From positions 1-33,454 of the forward strand of contig CAMNJY010000008.1 of the NCBI GenBank assembly GCA_946541745.1: a stretch of DNA of 33,454 nt, given 5' to 3'. The position numbers and the translations under genes are program-made. A model generated the notes under the pieces. That model saw only the letters and a list, made by a program, of their open reading frames with translations, did no database searches and was not told the origin of the DNA. This document shows, piece by piece, positions 8,262 to 21,300 of this stretch (position 1 is its first letter; each line of letters starts with the position of its first letter). This stretch comes from an uncultured Prevotellaceae bacterium (GTDB lineage Bacteria; Bacteroidota; Bacteroidia; Bacteroidales; Bacteroidaceae).

Positions 8262-9362
8262 ATGAAGACAACCCTTCACCATATAGCCCGCCTCGCAGTG
8301 ACCATCGCCATGGCCACCCTGGGCAGCTGTGCTGACGACCAGCCCGAGAGGCAGTGGCAGACCGTGGAGCTGCGCGCCCTCAGCCCCTCGTTCCTGCTGG
8401 TGGAGCCGTTCACCCGCGCCGTGGCGTGGCCCACGGGCTACTACGACTACAGCGACGTGGAGGCCGGCGGCGACTACGCCCTGCAGGCACCAATGCTGAG
8501 CAAGACCATCGGCGCGTGCTTCACTCAGGGCACGACGGAGAGCTACAACCAGTTCGCCTACAACAGCACCGAGCACAGATGGCACACCACCGCAGACCTG
8601 ACGGAGGGCACCTACCAGCTTTACGGGTTTATACCCGCCGGCGACGTGCTGACGCACACCATCAGCCCCGTGGACGGCGACTTCGCCAACGGGGCCACGC
8701 TGACGCTCACCGGGCTGAAGGCCGTCACCGCCTCTGACGTGTGCATCATCGTAGGGGCCAAGGAGGGCACGGGACCGGAGACCGTCGAGGGTCTCGCCAC
8801 CGGGCGGTTCCAGACCGTCATCGGCGAGAGCGGCAAGAAGTACCTCTTCCTGCTCTTCGACCACCTCTACGCCGGCGTGCGCTTCAGCTTCAAGGTGGAT
8901 GCCGGCTACGCCGCGCTGCGCACCGTCAAGCTGAAGAAGCTGGAGATGACCGCCACCGCCCCGCCACGGGTGAACGCCGTCGTCCGGATAGAGCAGACCA
9001 ACGACGGCTCGACGCCTGTCAAGAGCGTCGCCTTCAGCGAGTATGAGGGCAGCACTCAGTTTACAGAGACCATCTATAGCGGCGGCGACATCACGCTCAC
9101 CACCAGCCCCTCGCTCTTCAAGGCCTGCTTCGTGCCACAGACGGTGAGCAGCTTCAGGATACGCAGCACGTACGACGTCTACGACCGCCGCGGCAACCTC
9201 ATACGCCAGAACTGCACGGCAGAGAACGCCGTCAGCCTGGGCGAATACATACACTTGGCGCGAGGCAGGATGTTCACCGTCAACATGACCGTGAACCCCA
9301 CCTATTTATATATGCTCTCCGACCCGGACTTGGACAACCCGACGGTGAAGATTGAGAATTGA
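8262..9362 (+). CDS. Fimbrillin-like lipoprotein (third)
   Basis: Lipobox ATLGSCADD; FTRAV motif; DLTEGTYQLYGFIPAGD...; tightly packed in the same cluster. Confidence 0.7.
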   Translation: MKTTLHHIARLAVTIAMATLGSCADDQPERQWQTVELRALSPSFLLVEPFTRAVAWPTGYYDYSDVEAGGDYALQAPMLSKTIGACFTQGTTESYNQFAYNSTEHRWHTTADLTEGTYQLYGFIPAGDVLTHTISPVDGDFANGATLTLTGLKAVTASDVCIIVGAKEGTGPETVEGLATGRFQTVIGESGKKYLFLLFDHLYAGVRFSFKVDAGYAALRTVKLKKLEMTATAPPRVNAVVRIEQTNDGSTPVKSVAFSEYEGSTQFTETIYSGGDITLTTSPSLFKACFVPQTVSSFRIRSTYDVYDRRGNLIRQNCTAENAVSLGEYIHLARGRMFTVNMTVNPTYLYMLSDPDLDNPTVKIEN

Positions 9363-9392
9363 ACATTGAGGATTGAAAATCGAAGATTGATG
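9351..9392 (+). repeat. Six-copy degenerate 7-bp tandem array: ATTGAGA ATTGAAC ATTGAGG ATTGAAA ATCGAAG ATTGATG
   Basis: Exact 7-bp register; covers the upstream stop codon (9360-9362) and ends on ATG 9390-9392. Confidence 0.9.
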
Positions 9393-12300
9393 ATGAAGAT
9401 ATATAGTTATAGTAAGAGCAGGAGTAAACGTAGAACGACCGTGCTGGCGCTGTTGCTGAACATCGCCACGCTGGGGGTCGTGTTGCCCACGGGCCAGCTA
9501 CAGCGCTCCGTCTTCCATCTTCAGTCAGCCCAGGCCCAGATCCACATCGGCGGCAACGTCTACGGCGGTGGCAACGCCGGCGACCTGACAGGCAGCACCA
9601 GCGTCACCGTGCGCGCCGGCAACCTGGAGGGCAGTGTCTTTGGCGGTGCCCGTCAGGCCAACGTTGGCGGCAACACCTTCGTCCATGTCGACGGCGAGCA
9701 TATCAGCGGCGACATCACCATCAACTACGTCTATGGCGGCAACGACATATCGGGCACCGTAGGCAACAACAGTGAAGCCACAAGAACCGTGCCGGCGGAA
9801 CTGCAGAAAGCCACCGCCAACGGCATTGACGACAGCTATGACGCCTTTACCCTCGTCACGCCGGAGCGGACGGTGACGAGCACCACCGGCGAAGGCGGCC
9901 AGGCCGTCACCACCACGTCGCAGCCCTTCAGCATCTTCATAGGCCAGATGTTCGGCGGCGGCAACGGTGCCTACGACTACCGGGCAGGCACGGCCGAGAC
10001 CAACCCTTACTTCGGCATGACGCTGCCCGAAGTGAACAAGACCTACCAGGAAATACGGGGCGGCACCTACGGCTACGTCTTCGCCGGCGGCAACAACGCC
10101 ACGGTGAAGGGGGCGGCCGACATCTGCATCGACAACGCCGTGGAGCCGATGACCGCCAACGGGCACCTCACCCTGCCCGAGACCGTCAACCTAAGCAACC
10201 TGTCGGCAGAACTGGACAAGCCCTACAACCAGCGACTGATGGACATGGGGCTGAACATCACCACCTTCAAGCGCGGCTATAACTTCCAGCGCGTCTTCGG
10301 CGGCAACAACATGGCCGACATGCACATACAGCCCACATGGCACTTGGAGGACGGCAAGATAGGCAGCCTCTACAGCGGCGGCAACGAGGGCGACATGACC
10401 TCGCCCATAGGCCTGCTGCTGGAGATAGGCAAGAAAGACCCTGCCACGGGCCTTGTCAGACCCTCTGAGATTGAGGTGGTCAACGTCTTCGGCGGCTGCC
10501 GCAAGGCCAACGTGGAGCCGCTCGACGCCCCCCGCGAGGAGGGTGGAGAGGCTGTCACGGAAATCTTGTCGCCCGAGGGCTACAAGTTTCCCAACGACCT
10601 CGCCGCACGTGTGCTCGTGCGCAGCGGACACATCACCAACGTCTACGGCGGCAACGACATCACCGGCCACGTGCGCGGCGGCACCGCCATAGGTGTCTAC
10701 ACCACCATCGGCGGCAGCGTCTACGGCGGCGGCAACGGCTCCTATGCCTATACCGACAACGACAAGTTCAAGGGCGACGTGCTCTGGGGCGACTTCTACT
10801 ACGACGTGAACAGCATCCTCGGCAACGCGGAGGGCACGGCGTTCACCGGCCTGCAGTCGGCCGAGGCCCTCAACCGTCACCGCCCCAACGCCGAGCAGGT
10901 GTCAATACGCATCTGGGGACCCGACGAAGCCACCCCCACCGTGGTCAAAGGCGCCGTCTATCTTGGCGGCAACAGCGCCTCGCTGGCCACGAGCAGCAAG
11001 GCGAAGCCCAAGGTGGAGCTGAAGATAGGCTCGCACGTCATTGCCGAGAGCGTCTTCCTCGGCAACAACGGCGAGAACATGGTGGATGCGCAGGAGGGCG
11101 GCGTGCTGTGGCAGTATGCCCAGAAGCAGCTTCACTATCAGACCGGCTCCACCGAGAGCGAGGAGGAGGTGGCCTTCAGCACGATGGACCTCACCGACAA
11201 GGAGGTGTTTGCCAAATACATGGAGGGTTGCGCCATGAAGCTCATACCCAGCGTGGTGTTCGACAACGAGGCCAACGGCGACCCCGACACCTATTTAGGC
11301 CACACGGCCTACATAGGCTCCTTTTTCTGTGGCGGCAACGTGGGCAGCATGATGATTGACGGCGTTGAGCAGATAAACTTCAACCACAAGGTGACCATCT
11401 ACGACAAACTCGTGGGCGGCTGCAACAAGGCCAATGTCGAGGCCCACGACGGGATGAACGCCTTCTACGAGGGCGGACTGCTCGGCAGCAGGGATGCCGC
11501 CACGGGCAACAAGCTGGTGCTCGACCTGGAGGGTCTGCAGATAGAGCCCAAGCGGTGGGCCGACGACAGCAAGACAGCCCTGGTATGGAACGTGATTGAC
11601 GGCGAAGGAGAGCCGACCACCGTGCCCACCGCACTGCCCGCAGGCGGCACCCCCACCGACGCCGACAAGGCACGCCGCCTGAAGAACGGCCACGTGTACG
11701 GAGGCTGCTATGAGAGCGGACACGTGGACGGCAACGTGGTCATCAACATCAACGAGACCCTCATGGACCGCAACAAACTCTTCGACAAGCTGGAATATGA
11801 GAGCGGCGAACCCAAGCTCTACGAGGGCGGCTACAAAATCACGCAGCGCAACACCGGCGTCATACTCAACGAGCAGGGCATGGACGTGCTCGGGTCGGCC
11901 CTCAACATCTTCGGCGGCGGCTACGGCCGCTACTCCGAAATCTGGGGATCTACCACCATCAACCTCAACAAGGGCTACGTCTTCCAGATATTCGGCGGCG
12001 GCGAGAAGGGAGCCGTTGGCAAGCGCAAAGAAACGGCGGCAGGTATGCCCGACAAGGATGACAACGGCGACTACAGCTACGACTACAACGCAGCCTACAG
12101 CACCACCATCAACCTCAAGGGCGACAGCCGATGGCCGGGCGTTGCCCGCTTTGCCGACGGCGACGACCCCGGCATGGCCGAGGCCGAGTTCATCTACGGC
12201 GGCGGCTTCGAGGGCATCATTGCCGGCGACACCCATGTCTACTTAGGCAACGGGCGCATCTTCAACAGCTTTGCCGGCTCATGCAACGCCGACATCCTGG

Positions 12301-15300
12301 GACACACAGAGACCTACGTGGGTCTCAACACCAGCAACGCCAACGACACCGGCTTCCCCTGGATTCGCGACCACATCTACGGCGGCAACGACCTGGGCGG
12401 CGAAATCAAGGGCAGCGCCAGCTTCGCCAGCCACGTCAGCACCGAGGCCGCCGGCATGGTGTACCACCCCGCTGGGGCGGGCGTGGCCGAGCCCACCACC
12501 GCCTCAGCCTACACCGAATACCTGCAAGGCCACGTGGGCAACATCTTCGGCGGCTGCTACGGCGACTATGACTACACGTCGGCACCCTATAAGGAGCACG
12601 TGAAAAAGAAGCCCGCACTGGACAACGCCTTTGTCAACATTCGCCCGATAACCAACGAAGGCAACGCCTTCACCCATGTCTTTGGTGCCGGCCAGGGCTA
12701 CAGCGGCTACCGTGAGGGCGACAACTCGCAAAACCGCAGCTACGTCCTCATAGACATCAGGCAGAGCGTGGACAAATTCAAGACGGCCGAGGTGTTCGGG
12801 GCTGGAGCCTACGACGGCTTAGGCATGGATTTCAAGCCGGAAGACGTGACGACCGCCAATGCCGACAAGGCCACGGCTATCATCGACCTCGTCCACGGCG
12901 AACTGAGTGCCGCATACGGCGGCAGCTTCAACGAGGGCATCACCCGGCGCACCATGGTCAACGTGCCGGCCGGCGCCACCGTCAAGATAGGGAAAATATT
13001 CGGTGGGGCTTACGGCAACTCAACCGTCAGGCCCTGCGACGTCTATGAGTCGAATGTCAACTATGCGAGCCACGACGCTGAGACGTCGGCCATCTACGGC
13101 GGCAACAACAGTGAGCGCCGCACCGTCTACACCAAGGTCAACATCGGCTCGAAAGTGTATTCCAACAAGCAGCGGGGCTACACCGCCTCGGTCTATGGAG
13201 CAGGCTTCGGTCCCAACACCTGGGCCGAATACACGGAGGTGGCCCTCAACAGCGGTGCCGAAGTCTATGAGGTCTATGGCGGCGGCCAGAACGGAAAGGT
13301 GTTCAACGCCGAGAGCGTACAGGCTTACATGCAAGCCTATAAGACCACCCCGCCGGCCACCATCACGACCGACCAGTACTCCGGCGACTGGAAGACCGAA
13401 GCATGGCCTGAAGCCTGGACGTTTGGCAAGTACTACACCCCTGACGAGGGCTTCACCAACTACAACACCGACAGCAAGTTCAACCTCAGCAACGCATCGC
13501 TGGTGAGGACAGCCGAGATGGACGACCGCGACAGGAAAAGCTACCGCTACAACACCAACGTCATCATCAACGAGGGAGCCACCGTGGCGGGCTATGCCTA
13601 TGGCGGCGGCCGAGGCGCCGGGGCCACCATTGCCGGCACCACCTACATAGCACTGCTGGGAGGCACGGTGGTCAAAGACCTCTATGCGGCCGGTACCAGC
13701 GGTGCCGTGATTGACATGATGGGGATAGGCCACTATGACCAGACAGCCAACCCCAACGGCTTCACCGCCAGCAGCAACGCCTACATCCTCGGCGGAACGG
13801 CACGCAACGTCTATGGCGGCGGATGGGAGGGCCATGTAGGCTACCATATCGGCAACGTGGAACAGTCTAACGACCATGACATCGACGGCGAGACCCACGT
13901 CGTCATCGGCCGCCCCGGCGGCACCAGCCTGACCGACGGACAGCCCGCCATTGCGCGCAACGTCTACGGTGGAGGCGAGGGCGGCTCCATCTACGGCAAG
14001 GCTCACGTCACCATGAACAACGGCTACATCGGCTACCGCTACACAGTGCCCGGCGGTTCCACCACCGGGACTTACGCAGAGGTGCTTGACGACGCCACCG
14101 AGGGCGACAACCTGCTCGACAAGGCCGGCAACATCTTCGGCGGCGGCTACGTGGCCAACAGCTTCACCGACGAGTCGGCCATCAAGATGTATGGCGGCAC
14201 CGTGCGCGGCTCGCTCTACGGCGGCGGCGAGATAGGCCCCATAGGCCGCGGCACGGCATTGCCCGAGAAACAGGCCAGCAGGCCCGAGTGGGCCTTCGTC
14301 AACAATGAGGCCACCATCTACAAGGGCGGCAAGGCCAGCGTAGAGCTGTATGGCGGCCACGTCATGCGCAACGTCTTCGGAGGAGGGCGCGGCTTCGACA
14401 ACTGGGGCGGCGACGGCACCAAATTCATGTCGGAGGAGGTGCTGGCCACGCTCGACAAAAGTGTGAAGGGCTTCGTCTTCGGCAGCACCGACGTGCATAT
14501 CCGCGGCGGCGAGGTGGGTACGGTCTACAACGTCACTCACGGCGGTTACGGCAACGTCTTCGGCGGCGGCGACGTGGGCTACGTCTACAGTGCTACGGGC
14601 ACGAAAAAAGGCGTGCGCAAGACCCAGGCCCTGAGCGAGATGACCAACGGGCTGCCCAACGACGGCGGCGGCTACTACTACAGCAAATGGGTAGAAGAAG
14701 ACCGCATCCAGTGCGAGCTGAGCCTCGACTGCAACGTCGTGGTAGAGCCGTACTGCCAAGTGAAGCCTGGGCAGGAAATCACCATCAACAACACCTACAC
14801 CGAGGGCCAGTACGTACCCACAGAGGAGCTGAACAGCCTTCTCAACAAGACGGCCGACAAAGCCCAGTGGGACAAAATCAACTACGAGAGCGGCGTCACC
14901 ATCCACAACGCCGTCTTCGCCGGCGGCAATGTCACCATTGGTTCCGACCTGACCTACGTCAACACCGGCACCGTCTACGGCAACGTCTCCGCCGCCCTGC
15001 GCGATGTCTACAACCGCGACCTCATCACCATCGGCACCGAGCATACCGGCGGCCTCTACGGCGACGGCAACCTCACCATGGTCGACGGCTGGCGCGAACT
15101 GCACATCGACAATTTCGGCACCGACTACTACAGCCAGAACCAGGAGATAAGCAAGGAGGAGTACGACAACATGAGCGACAGGGAGCGTGCCTACTTCGTG
15201 CTCAACTACCGCTGCAAGAGTGAGGTCACCGACAATAACGGCACCGTCCACGGCAAGGGTTCCCGCATGACCAGCGACGAGTTTAAAGATGCCTTTGCCT

Positions 15301-18300
15301 ATGAGGTATACCCCAACATCGAAGACAATCCCTCCTACCAAGCCGGCTTCATCCTCGCCGACGGCACCCCCAACCCCGAATACTTCGAGGAACTGGGCTT
15401 CTGCTCACTCTATGCCGGCCGACTGCTCAACACCATACAGCGCTGCGACATGGCCGCCATCTGGGGCAGCCGCATCGTGCTGCAGGGCGCCCGCGACCGC
15501 GTGCCAGAGAAAGCCGACTACGCACGCTACACGCTGAACCGCGTGGGCGAACTATCGCTCAACCAGCGGAAAGCCCAGAACACGTCGGAGCCGAAAGACA
15601 ACAAGAAGCATGGCAACTACTTCGGCATCTACAGCATGGTGAACTACTTGGGCAACCTGACCAGCGACGTGTTCTTCATCACCAATGAGCAGGCCACGGC
15701 CGCCGGGGTGTCGAACGACGAATACTCCTACATACGCACCACCAACAGCAGCAGGGAGGAGAATGCCGCCAACGGCACCACCACCTACTATGAGTGGAAA
15801 AAGAGTCACGCGGGACAGCCCAACCGCAACAACGCCACCTGTCCCAACAAAGTCAGTCTGGCATCGGGCGTCTATCTGGAGCTTATCCGCGAGGAGAGCG
15901 AGAAAAAACCCGACAGCGAGAAGGAGTGGGGCCTTATCACGGGCGTGGTAGAGCTCGACCTCATCGACGTGAAGACCGGCCTCGGCGGCGGCTACGTCTA
16001 CGCCCGCAACCAGCACGGCACAAAGACGTGGCACCCGGAATGGAGCAAGGTGAACCTGTCGCCCTACAATGCCACGGCACGCACCTACAAGCGCTTCGTC
16101 TACGACGAGACGGAGTCAAACCTGAAGGAGATTGAAACCTCAGGCAACTTTGTCCACAACACCAAGCAGATAGTAGACGACTGCTACCCCAACGCCAATG
16201 CCTACCACGGCGCCGACAAGTCGCCAGCCCACTACTGGTACATCAAGGGCAGCGTCTACGTCTACGACCAATACATATCGGCCTATACCGGTGCCGCCTC
16301 GGCCTACGCCCAGACGGTGAGCATACCGCTGACCATTTCGGCAGCCTCGCACGGCAAGCTGACACTGCGCGACGTGCAGCCCAACCTCTATGCCTACTAT
16401 GGCGACGACTACGCTGACGGCCAGCGCCAGCCCCTCGGTACGGGCAGCGTCATCGTCAACGGCATCACCTATCACGCCGGCGACCCCATAGACTACTGGA
16501 GCTACCAGTCGCTGACCGCCGCCGACCAGCAGCACTTCGTACCCAAGGTTTACAACACCATCGCCGAGTGTGAGATAACTGTCAACGGCAAGACCACTAC
16601 CTACCCCGAGGGTACCGTCCTGCTGCCCAACGACTACACGGCGCTGAAAAACCGTGTGCCTGCCATCGCCAACCCCGACAACGAGAACGACCCCGCAGGC
16701 CAATACATCTATGACAAGGAGCGCAAGGAGTGGGTCACCTTCGACCACGTCTTCCGCGAGGCCAACGTCATCGGCCACAACCAGGGCTTCATCCTCACCT
16801 ACGACATGAACAACCCAGGCCTGTGGGATGACTACTATACGCTGAAGACTGACAAGAACGAAAAGATTTCTGCTGAGGCCTACAACGAGAAGGACAAAAG
16901 CGGCAGCTACAAAGTAGACCACTCGCTCTACTACGAGAGTCCCACCTACTCGCCAAAGGTGAGCGGAGTGTACGGGCAGAAGGTGTACAAGCCGGGCGAC
17001 ATCATACCCTCCAGCGTATATCACAACTACACGGCCAACGTGGCAAGCTACGTTGGCGAAGGCCAGGCCACGGTAGCACAGGCTTACGTCATGACCGACT
17101 CCTGGAGCGGCAAGAACGTGAACGGCGAAGACCAGCAGCTGGCCAAGGGCACGCCCGTCTACGAGGCCAACTACGCCCCCGAAGTATGGGCCGCCATGCC
17201 CAAGGCTGAAGCCAAGCTCTGCACCAGTACGCTGCAGATTTCAGAAACGGAGTACATCTACGTAGGCCAGCTCATATCCACCGCCGAATATGACGGCCTG
17301 GCGAGCAGGCTTACCGGCGTCGCCCTCACCAACTATTTCGACGGAGCCTACTACGTCACCCAGGGTGGTAAGTACGGCGGTTCCTACTACACTACCAATC
17401 AGGCCTACCGCGCTCTTGACGCATGGTGCGACCTGTCGGCCACCGACCGCCAGAACTTCATCTTCAACTACGATGCCCTCGACCTGCTCATCGACCCCAC
17501 TTACGCCGGCGGCTACGGCTTCAAGCCGCAGTATGACGGCTACAAGCCGGGCACCACACAGAGGCAGATTGACATCCATTCGGCTACCGCTCAGTACGAC
17601 GGCCACACACCGCTCAGCCCGAACATCTACTCCACCACGCAACCGATTGACTACGAGGCTGAGTTCAGTCCTACCGACGTGCATCAGTCGGAATTAGGCA
17701 ATTACTACCACAACGACAGCCAGACACTGACATATACAGACGAAAACAACCAAACGGTCACTATCAACACCGGCTACGACGCCCGCATCAAGCGCCCAGC
17801 CTTTGAGGACATCCCCAACGAGCGGGTCCACTGGTCGCCCATCCTCATCAGCGCGCCTGGCACCTACTACGTGGTAAAGCAGCCCTTCATCCGCGGCGAC
17901 CTGCCCTACACCGTAGGACAGCAGATAGACCAGACGCTCTACAACTCACTGACGGACAATGAGCGGGCCAACAACATACGGGAGGTGAACATCACCGAAG
18001 AGTTGGCTGAGAAAGACGAGGATACCAACCAGTACAAGCAGAAATACTACTTCTACTGCCGCGAGTCCTACACCGTGGGCGAGAAGGGCGAAGGCGTCCC
18101 CTTCACAAGTCTGACGAATGTGGATAACAAAACCACCTATGCAGTGGGCGAGCCTGTGCCGCAAGACATCTTCATCACCGAGGACACCTACCGCTCGCTC
18201 CACAACCTGCAGACGGGCTTCATCATCCACGGCACGGCTCCTATTGAGACGGCCACCTTCTACGTGGCCCGCGAGCCAGACATCTACGACCTGAAGAAGG

Positions 18301-21300
18301 AGAAGATTATCAGCGTCATCTATCTCTACGAATACCAGGAGAGCGACGAGAGTGGCAACAACATCACCCCGGTGAGCGAGCGCCACATTGTCAACATACA
18401 CATCAACTTCGAAAGTGGCATCCCCGAGATTGGCTCGCTCACGCCGCCCGACATCGTGCTGCCCGGCACCACCGTAGGCCTGAACATCCCAAGCGTCGCG
18501 CCCGGTGCCTTCGAGATTACCAGTGCCGGCTGGGAGATATTCCCCTCCGAGGGCGACGCCGACCTGCACAAGAACGGTCTGCCATACGAGAACAACAACA
18601 CGCCCATGTACTGGTATCAGAACAACTACTACGTGGCCTACTACGCCCAGACCTACCTCGGCAAGACCTACTCCAACGCCGTGCCCGTCAGCGTGGCCAA
18701 CTACCACGACCTGAAGAAGGTGATGGAAGACAAGCAGCACCACTACTACATTGACCATGAAGACGTAGACCGCGCCTCAAAGATTTACATCAACGACTAC
18801 ACAGTGACCGACGCTTCCGGCACCGAGACTCCTGAGAGCCAGAACGGCCTCGCCCTCTTCCGCCAGCTCTTCGACCTCAGCGTACTCAACGGCTCCTCCG
18901 TCGCGACCGACCCGGCAACCGGCCTCATCACTCAGGGCGACCTCACCGGCCACGCCCTCCTGAAGCCCCGTGTCAAGGCAGGCCAGAACCTGGAGTTCAT
19001 ACTCCGCGCCAACCAGACGGCGCCAGGCGGTGCCACCGCTTGGACCCCCATCGGCGACGACACGAATTGCTTTGAGGGCAACTTCCACGGCGACGGCTAC
19101 ACCGTCAGCGGCCTCGACCACTCACTCTTCGGCCGCCTCTGCGGCAATGTCTACAACCTCGGCGTTACCGGTTCGTTCACCTCGGCTGGCGTAGCCGACA
19201 GTGGCGACGGGTTCGTGGAAAACTGCTGGATCAAGACCACTGCCACCAGCCGGCCCGAGGGAGCAGCGGCGGTGAACCCCGTCTTCGGCACCGCCACCGA
19301 CAACACCCAGCTCGTCAACAGCTACTACCCGGCAAGCAACGCCGCCCTCTATACAGCCACAGCGGGCAGTGGTTCCGCCACCAGAATGCCCGACCAGGCC
19401 TTCTACAACGGCACCGTGGCCTACAACCTCAACGGCTACTATCTCGCCAAGCGCTACTACGACCACACAGCGCCCGCCGGCTCCACCGACGGTAACACGG
19501 CCTACACCTACCTCAAGCCCAACACCGCCGACGGCACCCTGCAACCGCTCTCCGGCAGCTATCCATCGCAGTACGTCTACTACCCGTTGGACAAGACCGA
19601 CAAGAAGTATGGCTACGTGGAGGACCGCTATGCCTATCCTGACTTCATCTACGCCAACGGCACCATCCCCGAGAATGCCGACGCAAGGCTGCTCGCCGAC
19701 GGGCTGAGCTACGCCCCCATCTGGCCCGACGACTACCTCTTCTTCGGACAGATGCTTACCTACGGCTATAACGACCAGCGGCCCCACGAGCCACTGCCGG
19801 CCCACAACGTGAAGAGCGGCAACGGCCGTCTGCCGGGTGGCGACGAGAGCAACCGCGTCTACCGCGCGCCGGCCTATTTCCGCTCCAAGGTCATGGGCGT
19901 GGCCCACTACAACCCCTGGGCCAACCTGGCCGGCCACTCCGCCGACGGCCTCCATGAGGCATACCCCAACATGACCGCCATCGACTTCACCGGCTGCAAC
20001 GACGTGTCGGCCCCCTACAGGCAAGGCTTCGTCACAACGCTCAACGGTTCTGTCATGGAGTTGCCCGGTGCCTTCTATCCCCCGCTGTTAGACAACGACG
20101 GCCTCACCGGCATCGCCAACCGCGACCTGACGAAGAACCTGCTCATCTACATCCCCGAGAGCACCGCCGACGCTGCTACCGCCGAGGGCATGACACGCAC
20201 CGTGGTCAACAATTACAACAGCGACCCAAGCTACTGGGACTACGACACCGACAACGGCAGCGGCTACCGCCGCGTCGCCGAGAACAAGACAGCGGTCAAC
20301 GCCCACATCGTAGAGCGCACAGAGGGCAGCGGTTCCACCCCACCCTACCAGAGCCTGTACGACCACTACCTGGTAGACCGTCAGGATTTCAACGCGCCAA
20401 TAGCCTACACCTTCACCGAAGACAAGCGCATGTGGTACCAGCGCAAGCCCGACAACTACGTCACCACAGCATGGACAGACCACGACAACGACGAGGCTAC
20501 CGCCCCCGTGCGCACCACCACCGGCTGGGAGGGTGTCTGCCTGCCCTTCGAGGCCGAGCTGGTGTCAACGCACCAGAAGGGCGAAATCACCCACTTCTAC
20601 AGCGGCGGGCTGCAGAGCAGGGACGACAGCCCCGTAAGCATCGGCCACGAGTACTGGCTGCGCAGCTATACCGGCGGTAGCGTCTCGGCTACCGACAGCA
20701 AGGTGTTTGAGGCCACCATGTCCTACCCCGCAGCGCTTGTTGGTTCCACCGCCAAGGACTACACCAACACCTTCCTCTGGGACCATTATTACAGCCACAA
20801 CGGCTACGACGACGCCAACCGCGACGACTACCAGGAGGACGATGCCCACAATACCTACTATAAGGAGCCACGCACCTACGAAGGCTACGCCCGCCTGCAG
20901 GCGGCCACGCCCTATATCATAGGATTCCCCGGCAGGCAGTACTATGAGTTCGACCTCAGCGGCGACTTCCTGGCCGAGAATGCAGCCGCGCCCCGTCCCG
21001 CCAAGCTCGACAAGCAGGTCATCAGCTTCGTCTCCACCCCTGGCATCACCATCGGCGTGAGCGACGACGAGACGGCTGGCATCACCGCCGACGGCTACAC
21101 CTTCAAGCCCAGCTACCTCAACTGGTCGTACACCGCCGCCGCCACCGTGCCTACAGGTTTTGCCGGCGGAACCACCAGCGCCTACGCCCTTAGCTCCACA
21201 GGTGCCAGCTACGACGTATTACCCACCGCCGCCGCCACAGCCGGCACGACCATCGCCGAGGCCTTCCGCCCCTACTTCGCCGCCGCCCCGTCGCCCTCGC

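Noticed and set aside
6969-9254. 761-aa minus-strand ORF
   Set aside because: Antisense to two well-supported lipoprotein genes; composition (Val/Gly/Ala/His-rich) is typical of a frame kept open by high-GC codon bias.
9366-9389. TTG at 9366 as the start of the giant gene
   Set aside because: Lies within the 7-bp repeat array; ATGs at 9390/9393 immediately precede the basic/hydrophobic signal region and are more plausible.
13020-15341. 773-aa minus-strand ORF
   Set aside because: Lies opposite the GGGN region; GGC/GCC-rich codons leave antisense frames open. No recognisable domain or signal peptide.
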